64,000 nucleotides of DNA from Plecoglossus altivelis (lineage: Eukaryota > Chordata > Actinopteri > Osmeriformes > Plecoglossidae): assembly GCA_036571765.1 (NCBI GenBank), contig BROE01000022.1, forward strand, positions 9,083,575-9,147,574, given 5' to 3'. Positions within the stretch are counted from its first letter, which is position 1; each line of letters starts with the position of its first letter. Of the stretch, positions 23,432 to 36,800 are shown in pieces. Position numbers and translations under genes: made by a program. Below the pieces are notes generated by a model. It saw only the letters and a program-made list of their open reading frames with translations, had not been told where the DNA came from and did no database searches.

Positions 23432-23437
23432 AATAAA
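23432..23437 (+). terminator. BARD1 poly(A) signal (AATAAA)
   Basis: AATAAA 432 bases after the BARD1 stop, followed by GT-rich sequence (TTGTTTTTGTCC-like) within 60 bases. It is the most plausible 3' end. Confidence 0.65.
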
Positions 23438-23459
23438 TAATTACTCATGTTTGCTTCCA

Positions 23460-26400
23460 GTTATGTTGCATTGAATGTTTTTGTCCATCAGAGCATTTCC
23501 ATCTCTAACTCAAAACACCAGAAATGCTTCATGTAATTGGGCTTGTCTGGGTTATTTAGTTCATAACTCCTAGCTTTTAAAACAAACAAAGCCTCTGGCC
23601 TCAAAAGATCGATTCAGGGCAAATAGGAGGAGCTGAACATGAAAGCAGTGCAATTAATCGCCCAGTCACCAACTTGGCACCCACTTTGGAAAAGAAACAA
23701 ACAAGTTTTCTTTTCCTTTTCTCTCTGCAAGGAGATACGGGGAGAAAAGTGCCCTCCCCGTTAGTGAACACTGCAGATTTCGGGCCTTGCCTTCCCTGAG
23801 GTCTTCTCCTTGGCCGTCTCCCAAGATGCCGTTTTCAATGGGATTAGTCAGGGATGCGCCTAATTGCTATTGATTGCTGCATGCTGCATTAAATTGCTTC
23901 CCCCCTTTCCCATCCAAGGAGGGAGGCAATTAGTGGTGCGGACAGTAGCTCAGCCTTAGACTGACTGGTAATGAATTGGAATGTGGAATGAACCTGTGTG
24001 TCCAGATCCCTTATTCACTCCAGTCCACTAAGCACAGGCACTACTGGGCACCTTGCAGTCATGCTGGACTGAAGGAAAGGAATACGACAGACTGAATGTG
24101 TTATTTCCTGGATGTCTCTGAAAGGTCTTTCTCTGTGTAAGGTCCATGCCCATGCCAGGGAGCGTGGGTTTGTTACTACGAGCCTCTTTAAGGTGAGGGT
24201 TGACTTGAGCAAGCAGGATTCTGACCGCTTATTTTGGTCTACCCAGGTGGCGAGTACATTCAGCCAATACGTTGGCCCCTAGTGCACCATGCTGTTGCCT
24301 GGTGCACAACATGTTGATAGTTACTACAGGATTTTTCAGTGCTGAATGTTTGTAGTATCTGCTATCGGTGTGTCCTCTTGGCAAGCGTGTAGCTATCTTG
24401 GAAGCAGAGGATGAAAAAAACTGTTCCGTGCAAGAGGGGAGGAAGGAAGGAAATAAATCAAGTCACACTTGCGGAATAACTTGTCTTTTCCAGTCTATTT
24501 AACAAAATAGTTTTTGTCTTCATAAATAATACGCATTTTTCTTTTTTTCCACTTTTGATTTCAGAATACACATTATATGTTTGAAGATATTTACATGTTA
24601 TACAGCATGAAGGGCACCAAGGGTGACTGAATTTAGAAATTCATACAAATCTAGGCTGTTTGGTTAGATTTACCAAACAATGTCTCCAGTCATAATGTAG
24701 TGACGTGTGTGTTTTATGAATTAGTACTCCTAACCAAATACTTTCTTTACTGTCTTACTATATGTCTATATTGAAAGTCTAAATGAAACCATAAGAGTGG
24801 AAGTAAATAGCAGTTGTAGAACTGACCCTTAGTACCCACGAGTTATACAATTGATTGTTTAATAACAGTGTTTCTCTCAAGAGTAGATATTTCTCTGGGT
24901 TGGTTTTCAGGCACACTTCATGTAACAGTATTGTTTAAAAAAAAGAACAATCTTTAATAGCTTCCAGCTACAGTAAGTCGGTGTCTCGTGAAAGGTGGTA
25001 CACCTCTATATGATGGCTTTGACAAAGCAGTGTTGAGAATGACAGGGGATTGGTGCATGTGCAAGCAGACACATAGAGGGAAACACAAAGGAAAAGAACT
25101 TGAGACTGAGTGCATTCCGTCATAACCTTGACTACATCTACAAGGCTTCTTTTTTTTTAAATGGAGGCATACATTACAATTACAGTAATTCAGGTTTATG
25201 CAGCTATGAGATGACTGTCCGTCTCTTGTGATGCACTCTGTTGGCATCTAGTAGACATAGCAACTAAATGGGCAGTATACCAGTTCCTGGCAATGCAGGT
25301 CTGAAGAAAGCAGGGGGGGAATTAATATAGCACTTGTCTCAGCTGTTGGTTGGTAGTTCACATAAAGGTCTTTTCCTCAGCACTGACAAGATGACATTGG
25401 GAGTTATGCCTCAGAGCCTCTGATCTGCAACACCAGCTTTACCCATCTGACTCTCTGTCTCACCCACCTGCCTCTATCTTCTTCTCCATGTCTTTCTCTC
25501 TGCCTTTCACTGCTCTACTTTAGGATTTTCAGAAAAATATTGAACAGTTTTCAAAAATATTTAACTATATAATATAAGAGGCCCGGAAACAAATGAACTG
25601 TTAACCTTAACCAAACATTGCCAACTAACTTCTGTGATTGGTAATCAACAGATCTGTCAGCCCAGAGTTGTGGAAACAAAAAAATCATGGAGAATTTGAG
25701 TGTAGATTGGCGCAATTCAACGAAAAAAGGCGACTTCTGTCATTTCATTTTGAGCTGTCATTGAATCATTATTCTGTAATAAAAAAAAGTCCTGAGAGAG
25801 TATAATGAACGTAGGAATGAAACACCCTTTCATTCAGTCAAAGTCTGTGAATTCTGCTCACATGATTATGACCATGTCGTCAGAATCAGAATAAGGACCC
25901 CGAAGAGAGGAGTCAGGTTATGCACATGAAATCATTTTTTTCTCTGTAGTCCAGAGGGCTCACGCCTATGTTCATTTCAGTCTCATTACCAAGGCTTTTG
26001 AGATGCTGTTAAGTAGATCATCCATCATGGCCCAGAAACGGAGTCTAAAAGGTTAAAGAAATGGATTATCTTGGAATAGAAAAAAAAATACCAGTGATGT
26101 ATTGCATACTGTAGGCTTAGTGGAATTTGTCTGGGAATTAATGACCATTATTTATCATTTCAGAAGAGGGCAGAAGTAGGCACAAGCATGAGTGGGGAGG
26201 GGCTTTATAGGAGTCTGTTGTCTTTGCATTTTTTGGAGGTGAACCTGGCAAAATCTATAAGTAATGCATTAGCCTATCTCAAGTCAGACCTATGTCAACA
26301 TATGAAAGAATCTGCAAAAACAGAAAATCTATTGCATAATCTATAGGGAAGGGGAGGAGAATTGCTTTGTGCCTTGACAAGTGCCTTATTGGCTTAAGTG

Positions 26401-27661
26401 CTTTCTTGGGGTGTCGTGTGGATCAACATTTTTAAGCTGGAAATGAATTACCACAAGCTGTGTTTGAGCTTATTGAGGATGAAAAAGGCCTATGTGTGTG
26501 TGTAAGTATGTGTGTACATATGTGTGCATGCTTCTACGAGGGCTGCTTTGAAGTAGCGAGACATACAGTATGCAGATTTGCCCCGTTCCTTCTCCAGTTT
26601 TAGCAGTGCGCTCACAGCCAGCCCTACTGAGAACCCAGCTGGGTGATTTATCACAGAAACCTTCTTGATTAAGGGAAATTAAAGCAGGATGCTTTTGGCT
26701 TGCTAATTTCTCAGATAACAAGTTCAAGCTGTTCGCCTGTAGGAATATTTTTGTTGGGATGAGCCGTAAGGGAAAACAATAAGGCCAATTAGGCCAGCGG
26801 ATTGTGCCCAATCAGTGAATTGATGCTGTACTTCTCCATGAGATTTTTTGGGAGGGCTGCAGATCTTTGATTCCTGCAATAACCAGCAACTGTAATACAG
26901 TTGATGCCATTCTTGTTGGAGGTTGGTGACAGACCCCTTTGTAAAGTTTGGGATAATGAGTCGGATCTTTGCAGTCAGACACACTCCTTTCTGGATGGTA
27001 GATGAGTATGCACATCTGAGTTCCATAGCTATGTAAGATGAGGCACATTGAGCAGTTGACATTAGAGCCAGTGACTCTTCCTCCATGAGGAAGTCATTGG
27101 AGACCTGACCTCTGAGACTGATGGGGGGGAAGGGTGTTGTCAGCCATTCTCTGATTGAGGCAGGGCTTGTGTGGTGAACACAAGCCGTGTCATGTGACCT
27201 TTCCTGTCAGCCTCGCAGCAGAGAATGTCTCGGATGAATGTATTTGTGTGCTTTGTGGTTACCGTGTCCTGCTGTTCAACCTTATAGGTCTAATTATACA
27301 ACACCTGTGGGAGCGACAGACAGCTACAGCAAGCAGATGACTTACAGAAAACAACAGAACGTTTCAACAGCGCCAATGACTTGAATGGATGAGTTTGTCC
27401 TCATGAAATATAGAAACTTTTTTTGTGAAAGCAGCATAAGCATAATTATTAGAAAATACATAGGCGGCGCCGCTCCTCCTGCTCCCAGGTGGTTTCATTA
27501 GTTGTTTGTTTTGATCGACAGCGTCTTGACCAGCTATGCAGTCTCAGGTTGCCTAGGAATTGTGCTCCTGTCCTGTCAATCCTCCAAGATAGGCATCAGG
27601 TTTGGCATGGCGGGGCGGGGCGCTACCGGCATGTCACCGTCACCAATCCCCGGCGGGGTTT
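23460..27661. other. Spacer between convergent BARD1 and VWC2L
   Basis: About 4.2 kb without a recognised gene. It must include the VWC2L 3' UTR on the minus strand. No canonical AATAAA for VWC2L is obvious close to the stop; ATTAAA occurs on the minus strand near 24952 and 24855. Two non-repetitive stretches (23820-24000, 26620-26830) have homeodomain/SOX-type words and look like possible conserved elements. Confidence 0.5.
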
Positions 27662-27813
27662 CTATGACAACGTCTGGCCATTGAGGCACTCTCGCCTCAA
27701 GCACTGTGCTGGCTTCCACCAGTCTCCGTTGAAGCAGCGGCAGATGGTGCAGTCGTCCACCTTCACTTCAATGCCGGCTGGGATGATCGTCGTTCCGGCA
27801 AAACAATTTGGAC
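27662..27813 (-). CDS. vwc2l: VWC2L coding exon 3 (C-terminus)
   Basis: Acceptor GCGGCAG, then GPNCFAGTTIIPAGIEVKV to RRECLNGQTLS and TAG (27664-27662). The upstream intron end is a long CT/CCT tract (GGGA repeats on the + strand). Confidence 0.95.
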
Positions 27814-30800
27814 CTGCCGCATGGGAGGAAGGCAAAGAAAGGAGGGAGGGAGGGAGGGAGGAGGAGAGAAAGACAGGGAGAGGGAGAGAATACACAGACA
27901 GAGAAGGAGGAATGAATGTGCGGCCCCCTCCCCAGAGGTTATCCGTTAGAGAAGGATGGCGGAGAGAGGCAGAGAGCCCAGGAGAGTTGGAAGTCAGAAC
28001 AGACACACAGATCTTTTCACGGGCATGCACCGATGGGCTTGTTTTCGCAACACTAAAGCGCTTTTGTTAGCCTCCCTCTCCCTCGACATGGAGCGCTTTG
28101 CATCCTAATGCGCCACGAGCAGAGCAGTTGAGAGCAGAGGAGGCTGGCTAGATGCAGGCCCTGGCAGTTGCAGGCTTGGCAGAGGACTGATCTTGGAACA
28201 CAGAGAAAGCTGCTTTGAGAAGCAGCAGGGAGAAGAGTGTTAATCACTCTAGTCTGCGTGACAGGGCCTTTCGCCTCCTCCGAAAGCCGCCACTCTTAGC
28301 ACACAGCTTTCTGAACACCAGACAAACTTCAATAGCGACTGATAAAAGGATAAATTTTTGTCTTCCTTGAAACACTGTTCTCAGATTACTTGGCTTGTGT
28401 TTCTTGGTCGATAGGATTTGTGTTTATTTTTTTTTTAAATCAAATGATGTTGATTGTCTGTATAAGGTGTCTTTGAAACAACTGACCAGTTGCATGTTTG
28501 ACTATAAGATGTTTTTATCCAGATGCGGAATGCCTAAAAGTTGCATGAAATAAGCTAATCTTAATGCCAACTATCTGCAATTAAGGTTTCCTGAATTACT
28601 ACTTAGAGACACTGGGTCTATTCCTGGCCTTGAGTGAATCACACTTTCTTTCCATCTAAGTACAGCGAAGTATGCTGCTGCCAAGAACTGGCTCTAGTTT
28701 TAATCATTTGAATTAAGCAATCAGCGGCTCAATTGGTGTGACGGTGACATTGGATTGCTCTCTTAAATGCAAATCTATAAAACCTGTGTGATTCAAGCTT
28801 TGAATAAGGAGGATTTAGTATGGGATCCATCTGCCTAAGCTGGGGGAAAACACATTGACCTTGACTTACTTTCCTCCAATAATGACTCATATTGAAAATC
28901 AAGCAGGCAGGGGAATTATTTCCAAAGCTTGCAACAGAAGGACCTAAAATGCAGAATAAAGGTACAAATCGTGAGTTAATGCACAATTGTGTAATTAAAA
29001 CTAGCTTGTCTGGGGGCTTAAGTAACCATTAATTACACTTGGCTTAACTATAGACACCAGATTGGCATGACCAGAGACAGACGTGTGCCCAAAACACACG
29101 CCCTCACCAGCTACTGCACACTACATAGGAACAATCGAAATCTTGCGAAACCAAAGTGGTTGGTTTTCAAAAGATAACAGAGCACAACTCTTCCTGTCCT
29201 CAACAGTAGCGAAACTGAAGCATGAAATATGTACATGTTACGTGTCTTAACATGCTTTATCCACACCTATTGAACATCTGCTGCCATAAAAGGCTTAGGA
29301 GGACCCATCACCTGGTCTACACTGCCATGACGAAATCCCTTCGATCGGCACTGAGAGGATGCATGGCGTCTAGTTCTATTGATCCTCCTCAATCCAGCAG
29401 ACACCGATTACAGCCACACGTGATGTTGGAAAGTGGGCAAGCAACTGGCGCTGCCCGATTTGATTGTTTATGGCCTGCTACATCTGAGTGCTTTGAGGCC
29501 ACAAGGACAACGTATCCGCCACCTGTTACCTTGGCAGGCTCATGGACAACCGGTTGGGCTGATCGCCCATTCAGCCAGTGAAAGTCATACTGTAGGTGTG
29601 TCCTTTTTGAGAACCATAAATATACCTTACGCCTGTGTCTGGGCATGTCTTTACTCTGAGACTGCCATTTACAAATGTGTGTGCGTGAGAGAGAGAGAGT
29701 CACATGGTGCAAAGGGCCATGTCTCCACAGCCCCATTGACGTTTCTTGTCCATCAACCACTGTCACCTCTGATAACTGTTACCTAACTCCAGCTGTCTTT
29801 GTGGCATTATATGACAGTCTGCTAGGGCATCACAGGGATTGAGAAATAGGAAGTGACACACTGATGAAATATTGAAACAGTGGGCCCCCCTGTGTGTTTA
29901 CATGAGCAGAGTAATATTAATGAATGCGCATAACAGGACCACTAATCAACCTCAGACTTTTCATGATTACATATGTTCCAGAAGATTCCATGGGGGGCCC
30001 AGTCTGATGTCTTTATCTAGCGGCAGAAGCCGGTGCATGCCTGCTGATGAATGGAACAGCCCCTTCTCCATGACTCTGTGCATGTGTCCAATCAGACGGC
30101 CCTTGCATGCCTGAACATTTGCTGACTATATCAGGAGCAGGTGAAGGTAAAAAAAAAAAGCATGGCTGTCTCCTGAAGGCGCTACATGAGGGGGTTGGTC
30201 CACCCCCGGTCAACCAGAAAGGAGTGTTTAACACTCCTCCACCACCCGCTCCAAGCCATCATCTGCCAGGGTTGGCTTGACTTCCCTGTGGGGCCTAAGA
30301 CGACAGGCTCGCCTGAAATGCCACTGCCGCAAGGGCGTCACCATATCCTGTCTGCCTAGATTAGCTCTTGCTTCTCCTTTAGGCTGGTTTGTGTGTGTGC
30401 GTTCGTGTGGTCTATGCGTGTGTGTCTGCCTGAGTATGATGTAGTAAGAGGGGGATATACTTGTGGTTCTGTGTGTTTGTGTGCATACTGTAAATGGAAA
30501 TGACTAGAGTCTGCCTTGAATACCTTACAGCTCCCTAAAAGTTTCACTGTGCTTTTAAAATATAGTGTGCGTCATACTGTGTTACAATGTATAAAACACA
30601 ACTAACATACTTATGAGAAGATGGTCATTTTTGTTGTATGCCTCTAAATATGTATACTGTATCTACAGTATTTACATTCTTCTTGGCCTGACAGTATCTC
30701 CACCATGTAAAAGTCACAAAAAGATCATAAAGATAGTGTCCCCTGTGTTTGACAGAGCTTTGAGCACATGATCACCATTCCAATACATCGATAGCATAGC

Positions 30801-33800
30801 ACAATGACACAGAACACAAAGGAATGAGAGTATTTAAGTAAATGTGTGTGTGTGTTTTTTGGGGGGAGGGGGGGGGGGTTCCCCCTTGTTTTGAGTTGAC
30901 TGTCCAGATAAATCCCTGCAGGTGAGGTCACCCAGGGGTAAGGCTCAATCCTCAGTATGGGGCTGTTTAAGGGATATCCCAGCCCCTAACTGGCCAATGA
31001 ACTATCGGAATCCTTTTATTCCAATTTGGGGATTGGTTCTGTCTGACAAGGACATCAGGGCCAAGGAAGATGAAGGACTCTCTAGGGTCCTATTATTCCC
31101 TCGCATCACAACCTTAATCAATGGGCCAATGTTTATTCTGCTTAGCGTGTCATCTATAATTAAAGACAATTCTTCTCATTACTGGCAAAGATGCCCAAGG
31201 TAATGATTTTGACTCATAAAACATAAATTATATGATGAATCTCTGTAGACAAGAACATGACAATGCAGACTTTGCTATACTTGTTTTGATGCGTGTGCGC
31301 TTGTGTGTTTTTAGGAGAGGGAGAGAGGGAGAGAGAAAGAGAGAGAGAGAGACAGAGAGCAAGGGAATGAGAAAGAAAGAGACAGAGGAAGAGAGAGAGA
31401 GAGCAAGGTAGAGATTGAGAAAGAGAGAAACAGAGAAAGAGAGAGAGAGCAAGGCTTACCATTTTTACAGATGGGGCAACACTGCTCAGGCTCGTACACT
31501 GGGTTGACACACTCGGGGACGGCGCAGTCCGACACCACACAGTGCACCTCGTTATTTGGTTCACAGCGACACCATTCACAGGGGGACGGCTGGGGACAGA
31601 GCCAAATAGCCATGTGTAAGTTAGATGACTCTGCGAATCCAATCTTAGGTACCTCTCTGTTACAACGATGTAAAAGTCCAAAGGTGTTGTTAGTGTATGT
31701 AGTTTGAGATGTTAGGCCTTGGTTTATCTGAAAACCTGTCTGGAACGCCTTTTATCAGTGACTTATCGACAGTGTATGAATTCACAAAATATAGTGAGAT
31801 AAATTACTAATACCTGGCTGCATCCGTATATTCTATACATCAAGTGAAGGAGGGAAATATTTTCAGTCAAAACAAGTCTTTATGTAAACCTTTTCACTTG
31901 AAAGATTCAGCGCACAGTTTATGCAAATATCATGTGGGAAATATTTATTGTGAAAAACAATATTTTTTACCTTTAGTCTAGTGTAAAGATAATATATTTA
32001 CCATACAGCTATGCTGTATGCATATAGCTATGCATTTATGGAAGAAGAACATTCAAGTTTACCATGTCAAGAAAAGACAGTTGATGAACTGATATTGTCT
32101 TAAATGTCACTGATGTATTAGTGTATTCAGTTATCCAGAAGGTTGGGTAAACACACGGAAGCAGTAAAACTTCTAGATGTTTCCCCTTTCATCCGGTCCA
32201 TAGTTTGCTTGAGTCAAAGCTGTAAGAGGTTCTCATGTGAAGGGTTCAATGCACCCACAGACATTGTAGAGGCTCCAGCCATTGTTTCTTCATCATGTTC
32301 TACCTCAGTGACAGTTTCATTGACAACGATTACACTCATAAAAGGCCAGATATCAACCTCTGTATTTGCTCATGCCCTTGACTGCTTTGATTGTTACTGT
32401 GTATTGTTTCATGGATGCTTCAAACATGCACACACGGAAGACAGAGTACTAGTCATAGACACGGCATGGCCCCTTCTATACTCAAACACACTCCTATTAG
32501 CAGTGTTTAACATCCCTACTGCCTTGTGCCCTTTTCCTGACCTGCGTGCCCGAAGTGTGCCAATTAAACAGCAAGTTGTTGACTCATGCATATGGAGAAA
32601 GGCTGCAGCTTGCCTGGAAAACATGGTCTGCTGTCGGGGATGAGGTGGGAGGGGGTGTCAATAATGGTACGGAGGGGGTGAGCGGGGGTGCCCTCACAGC
32701 GGTTAGGGTGTTTAAGCTAAAGTGTATGGTGTAATTACCATAGAGAATGGCCTGCACACTAACGATTCCTCTATCTATTCCACCAATAAGAATGTCTAGC
32801 CTCAGAGGCAGGGTTTGGGAACAACTTAGCCATGAAAATGGCCCCTAATTGCACCAAGCTGAGTGGGAACAAACAGGCGTGTTGTATAGCTATTCAGGAG
32901 AGAGTAAAACAACCACTTTGCAATGTTTGCTCTTGCATGTTGGATTTGTTTCCTTGCTGCTTCAAAGCTGGACACCAAACATCGCTATTTACATACAATG
33001 TTGGAAGGCCGTAGTATCGTTCGTGTAGCTGAGTGATGTTTGTGTCGATACAGAACATGTTAAATGGTGTTGGAATGTTGAGGTTATGGAAGTTAATGAG
33101 GAATGGGGAGCGAAAATGACTTCAAATCTGTACTCAGGTGTGAACGATGTGCTATTGATTGTTATCTCTGCTTATCTGCTGGACCAAGAACATGTTGTTT
33201 CCTGCATTGTAAAAGCCCTATTACGTGTGATATCTACTTTTAAAAGGTTAATTTTAAAAGACACAGTGGATATGGCTGACTCAGTTCCTGATCTATTCCT
33301 GATCTTCAGCCAAGTCCCTCGACAAGTTGATGACTCCAAAGCATCCAGTTAAGACACTGACATGCTTCAGCTGAACTCTATTTATAGTAATGCTATAGTA
33401 GACCTGACTATTTTTCAGAAAATAAATAAGGCACAAAGTGAATGATGCAGCTCCACTCCCTGGAGGCACATTAGGGATGGATGGCTGCATTTGATAAGCA
33501 GTCATTTACTTTCTTCCACATTTTGCTGGGTTGTTGCTAAGATTACATTCCCCCCCCAAATATGAGCATTTTTATATTAATACACAATAGCCGGTCTATA
33601 ACTGAATGTTTGGTTATATCGTTAAAGAATATACAGTTGAAAGGATTAGTCTGATCAGCAGGAAGCCTAACGTACTACGAGCATTCTCTAATACGTTGCC
33701 AGACTCCCATCAACGTATTTAACCGAGAGGTGCTTGAAACACAAACGTGTGTGTGAAGTCAAAAGACTGAAGTAGATTCATGTCTTTTGTGTTGACTGAC

Positions 33801-36800
33801 AAAAGAAAATCGATCACAAACACCATATTTAGCCATGCTGGCTGCCATGGATATGTTTCTCAACTAGTTTCCCATTGTTCGTTTCCAACCCACTGAAGTG
33901 CAAGGGAGCTGACCATCATGACCCTCTGCAGAGAACTCATCTACCCTGCGACCGCTGCCGTGGCAGGGGTCCAGAGAGGCAGACAAACAAACGCAGGGAA
34001 GGAGAGGAAGGGTGGTGTTGCATGTGGAACATGCATGATGCCGATCAAGTTGATGCCAATGATGGATAGAAAGCCACTGAATGCACGCTGTTCTCGCCTA
34101 TGTCAAGAGAACACCGTGACGGTGTGGGGTTGTGTAGACAACAGCTCTGCACCAGGAGAGGGGAGGGAAGCAGTAAGCACAAAGCAGTATTTGGCTTTTC
34201 AAAATCTGAGTTTTACATACAATGACTTGAAGTCATGTGTCAGGGTATACCTGTCCATCACTGTCTCAAACCTAAAATTGTGTTTGGCAAACTTGTTTGC
34301 TCTCAGTCAGTTTTTCAGATTAAACTACTTTTTTTAACCTCAGGCAAATTGGATTGGAAAATCAATTTGAGTGACTCGTTTTGAGCTTCTTTTTATAGTA
34401 GGTTGCTCTCAAAGGTGTCACTGTTGAAGAGCATAGTCACTAATTACTGTGGCAGAGAAAACGTGGTTCTGTAAATGTATGTGCATGTCTGTGTGCGTGT
34501 GGGCGTGTATGTGTGCGCATGTATATGTTTAACAAAGAGAGATTGGCATATTAATGTGGTCGTGTGTTTGTAAGTTTGAAAGTGTGTGCGTGTGAGATAG
34601 AGTTACAGTGTTACTCAATTGATGTGCTCATAAAATCTTATAGTATTTTCTATTGCACTTCGCTTTTTTTTAACAAAGTAAAGATTGAAATTGGTTTTCA
34701 ACCAGAAACAGACACATTAAAGATGCTCTAGACAGAGATCACATTGATGTGTCCTATTCCTCCCTCTCAGTCATTAACCCTTCCCCGTCTCCACATGCCT
34801 TCCGTGGGGATCTCAGGGGCATGGATGGGATCGATCTGAGTTCACATCCCAGCCCTAGCCTGTCCGCCTGGGATCTGAACTCACCCTATATCTCCTGGTT
34901 CTTGATTGGAGCTGTGCTGAGGCCAGGGGCACGCCGGCAGTGATGTCTGGTGAACTGGTCCCTTCCTCGGCGGGCGGGGAACCCTGTAGGTGAAACACCT
35001 ACCGAGGGTGAGTGGCATAGCTCTCTTATAGGGCAGGTTTAGTAAACAACACAGCAGCACAGTCCCACTACGTCTACTACATGGCTCCATTGTTCTACCT
35101 CTAAGTCTCCAGAACAACCTCACGTCGCTAAGAAAAATCTATATGGGAAACTGGGCACATGGACAGAGGAGATTCAATGAATGGAATTGCTGCAAAAATG
35201 ATATGAAATCTATAGAATTGAACTTCCAGAGAGTCCCTACAGGTGATCCTCGAATGACTCATCACATTGATCATTGCGTGATCTATGTGACTTCACATGG
35301 ACCGCATTATCACAACCAGACGACTGCAAGGCCAGAATAAGATGCTCAACCTTTTAAGATGACAATCCCGCCTTGGCGAGCTGGTCTCAGAGATGCTGAT
35401 CTGTGTTGGATTCTTCCCCCACCCGCTGCCCTGAATAAACGTGGACCTCAGCATGAAACTCCAGGACTCCCAGTCAAGGAAATGCCAAGTCGGCCCATAC
35501 CAAAGGTTAGCCTGTCGGCATCTCTTAATTGGGACGTATATCAGAAGAACTGAGGCCCTCTGATCTCCGCCAACACTTCTGGAGGCTGATCTTCAGTCCA
35601 TAACTCAAAGCAATGGCTCAAACACCACACTGGCCAGGACATGCCATAATGACTTGTGTCACAAGCCATCAGCGACGACAGCGACGGTCAGTAGGCAAGG
35701 CTACTGCAAGCCACACTCATATTTTTGATCAGTTATTTTGCTAACTTTCGGAGTGTGGCCATTTCCCACAAAGGGTCCCTCTCCCTTTGTCCACACTGTG
35801 TAATTTCTTGGATAGAAAATCAATAGGAACAAATGAATGCTTTTTTCAAGTGGCATGAAACGTCCTTCTCTCCCCCTGCCACCACTCAAGGTTAGTGGGG
35901 ATGCAAGGGGGAGATGCACTATTGATGGACTTGATCTCACATCAAACTGGCAGCCTTACGTGTCCGCAGGCTCCCTCTCAGGAGAATGCGGACGTGCATC
36001 CCAAAGCAGGGCTAAAATACCTGTTGCCATCCAGCTCACAGTTACCGTTTGCATTGGATTAACTACACTACATTGGTTCAAAGGGTTGATTCCACCGAGG
36101 CCAGGCAACTTCCCTGAAGTCTGCCCATCTTAATACCTAATGCAGGACTCTTGTTGGAGATGAAAAAGCCTTGTACAATACTACGCTGGAATCAGTGGCA
36201 TGTGTGTCACATCATGTGATTAACACGCAGAATTGATTAATCGCCATTCACTTACACATGCAAGTTGCCAATGTGAATTATAGAACCTGCTTTTTCTAAG
36301 AAACTAAAAGCATTGACCATACTGTCAGCGTAGTGCTGATTTACTGTGATTTTTGTTAAACGTTTACGTGCATGAAAATGTTAAAATAACCCTTTCTTCC
36401 ATGCTTGGACCAATAGAACATGACGACAGTTTTAAAGCAATCAAATGAGCACTACTAGCCAACTACATGATTTAAGCAGCACCATTTGGGCATTAACGAT
36501 TATAGGCTTGGATCCTGATAAAGTAGTAGGTGGCAATGGCAACCTCAGACATTAAATATAACCTTAATGCATAAATCAGCTTTTATGGCATTAAATACAC
36601 ACCATACTGTGTGTCTTTGATAAGGACAATAAAGAAGATATTGTGTTTTTCTGTACTTTAGGATATCTTGGTAGGTTTTCTGACCATGTCTAACATCTCA
36701 AATGTCAAATTGTACACTTTTTATTCCTTAAGATGTATGTTACATACTACTATACATTGTTTAAGCAGATGCTGTATGTTTAAGTGTGGGTGTATTTGGC

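Noticed and set aside
27489..28070. 193-codon open frame on + over VWC2L exon 3
   Set aside because: It is the antisense shadow of the VWC2L exon plus a GGGA repeat.
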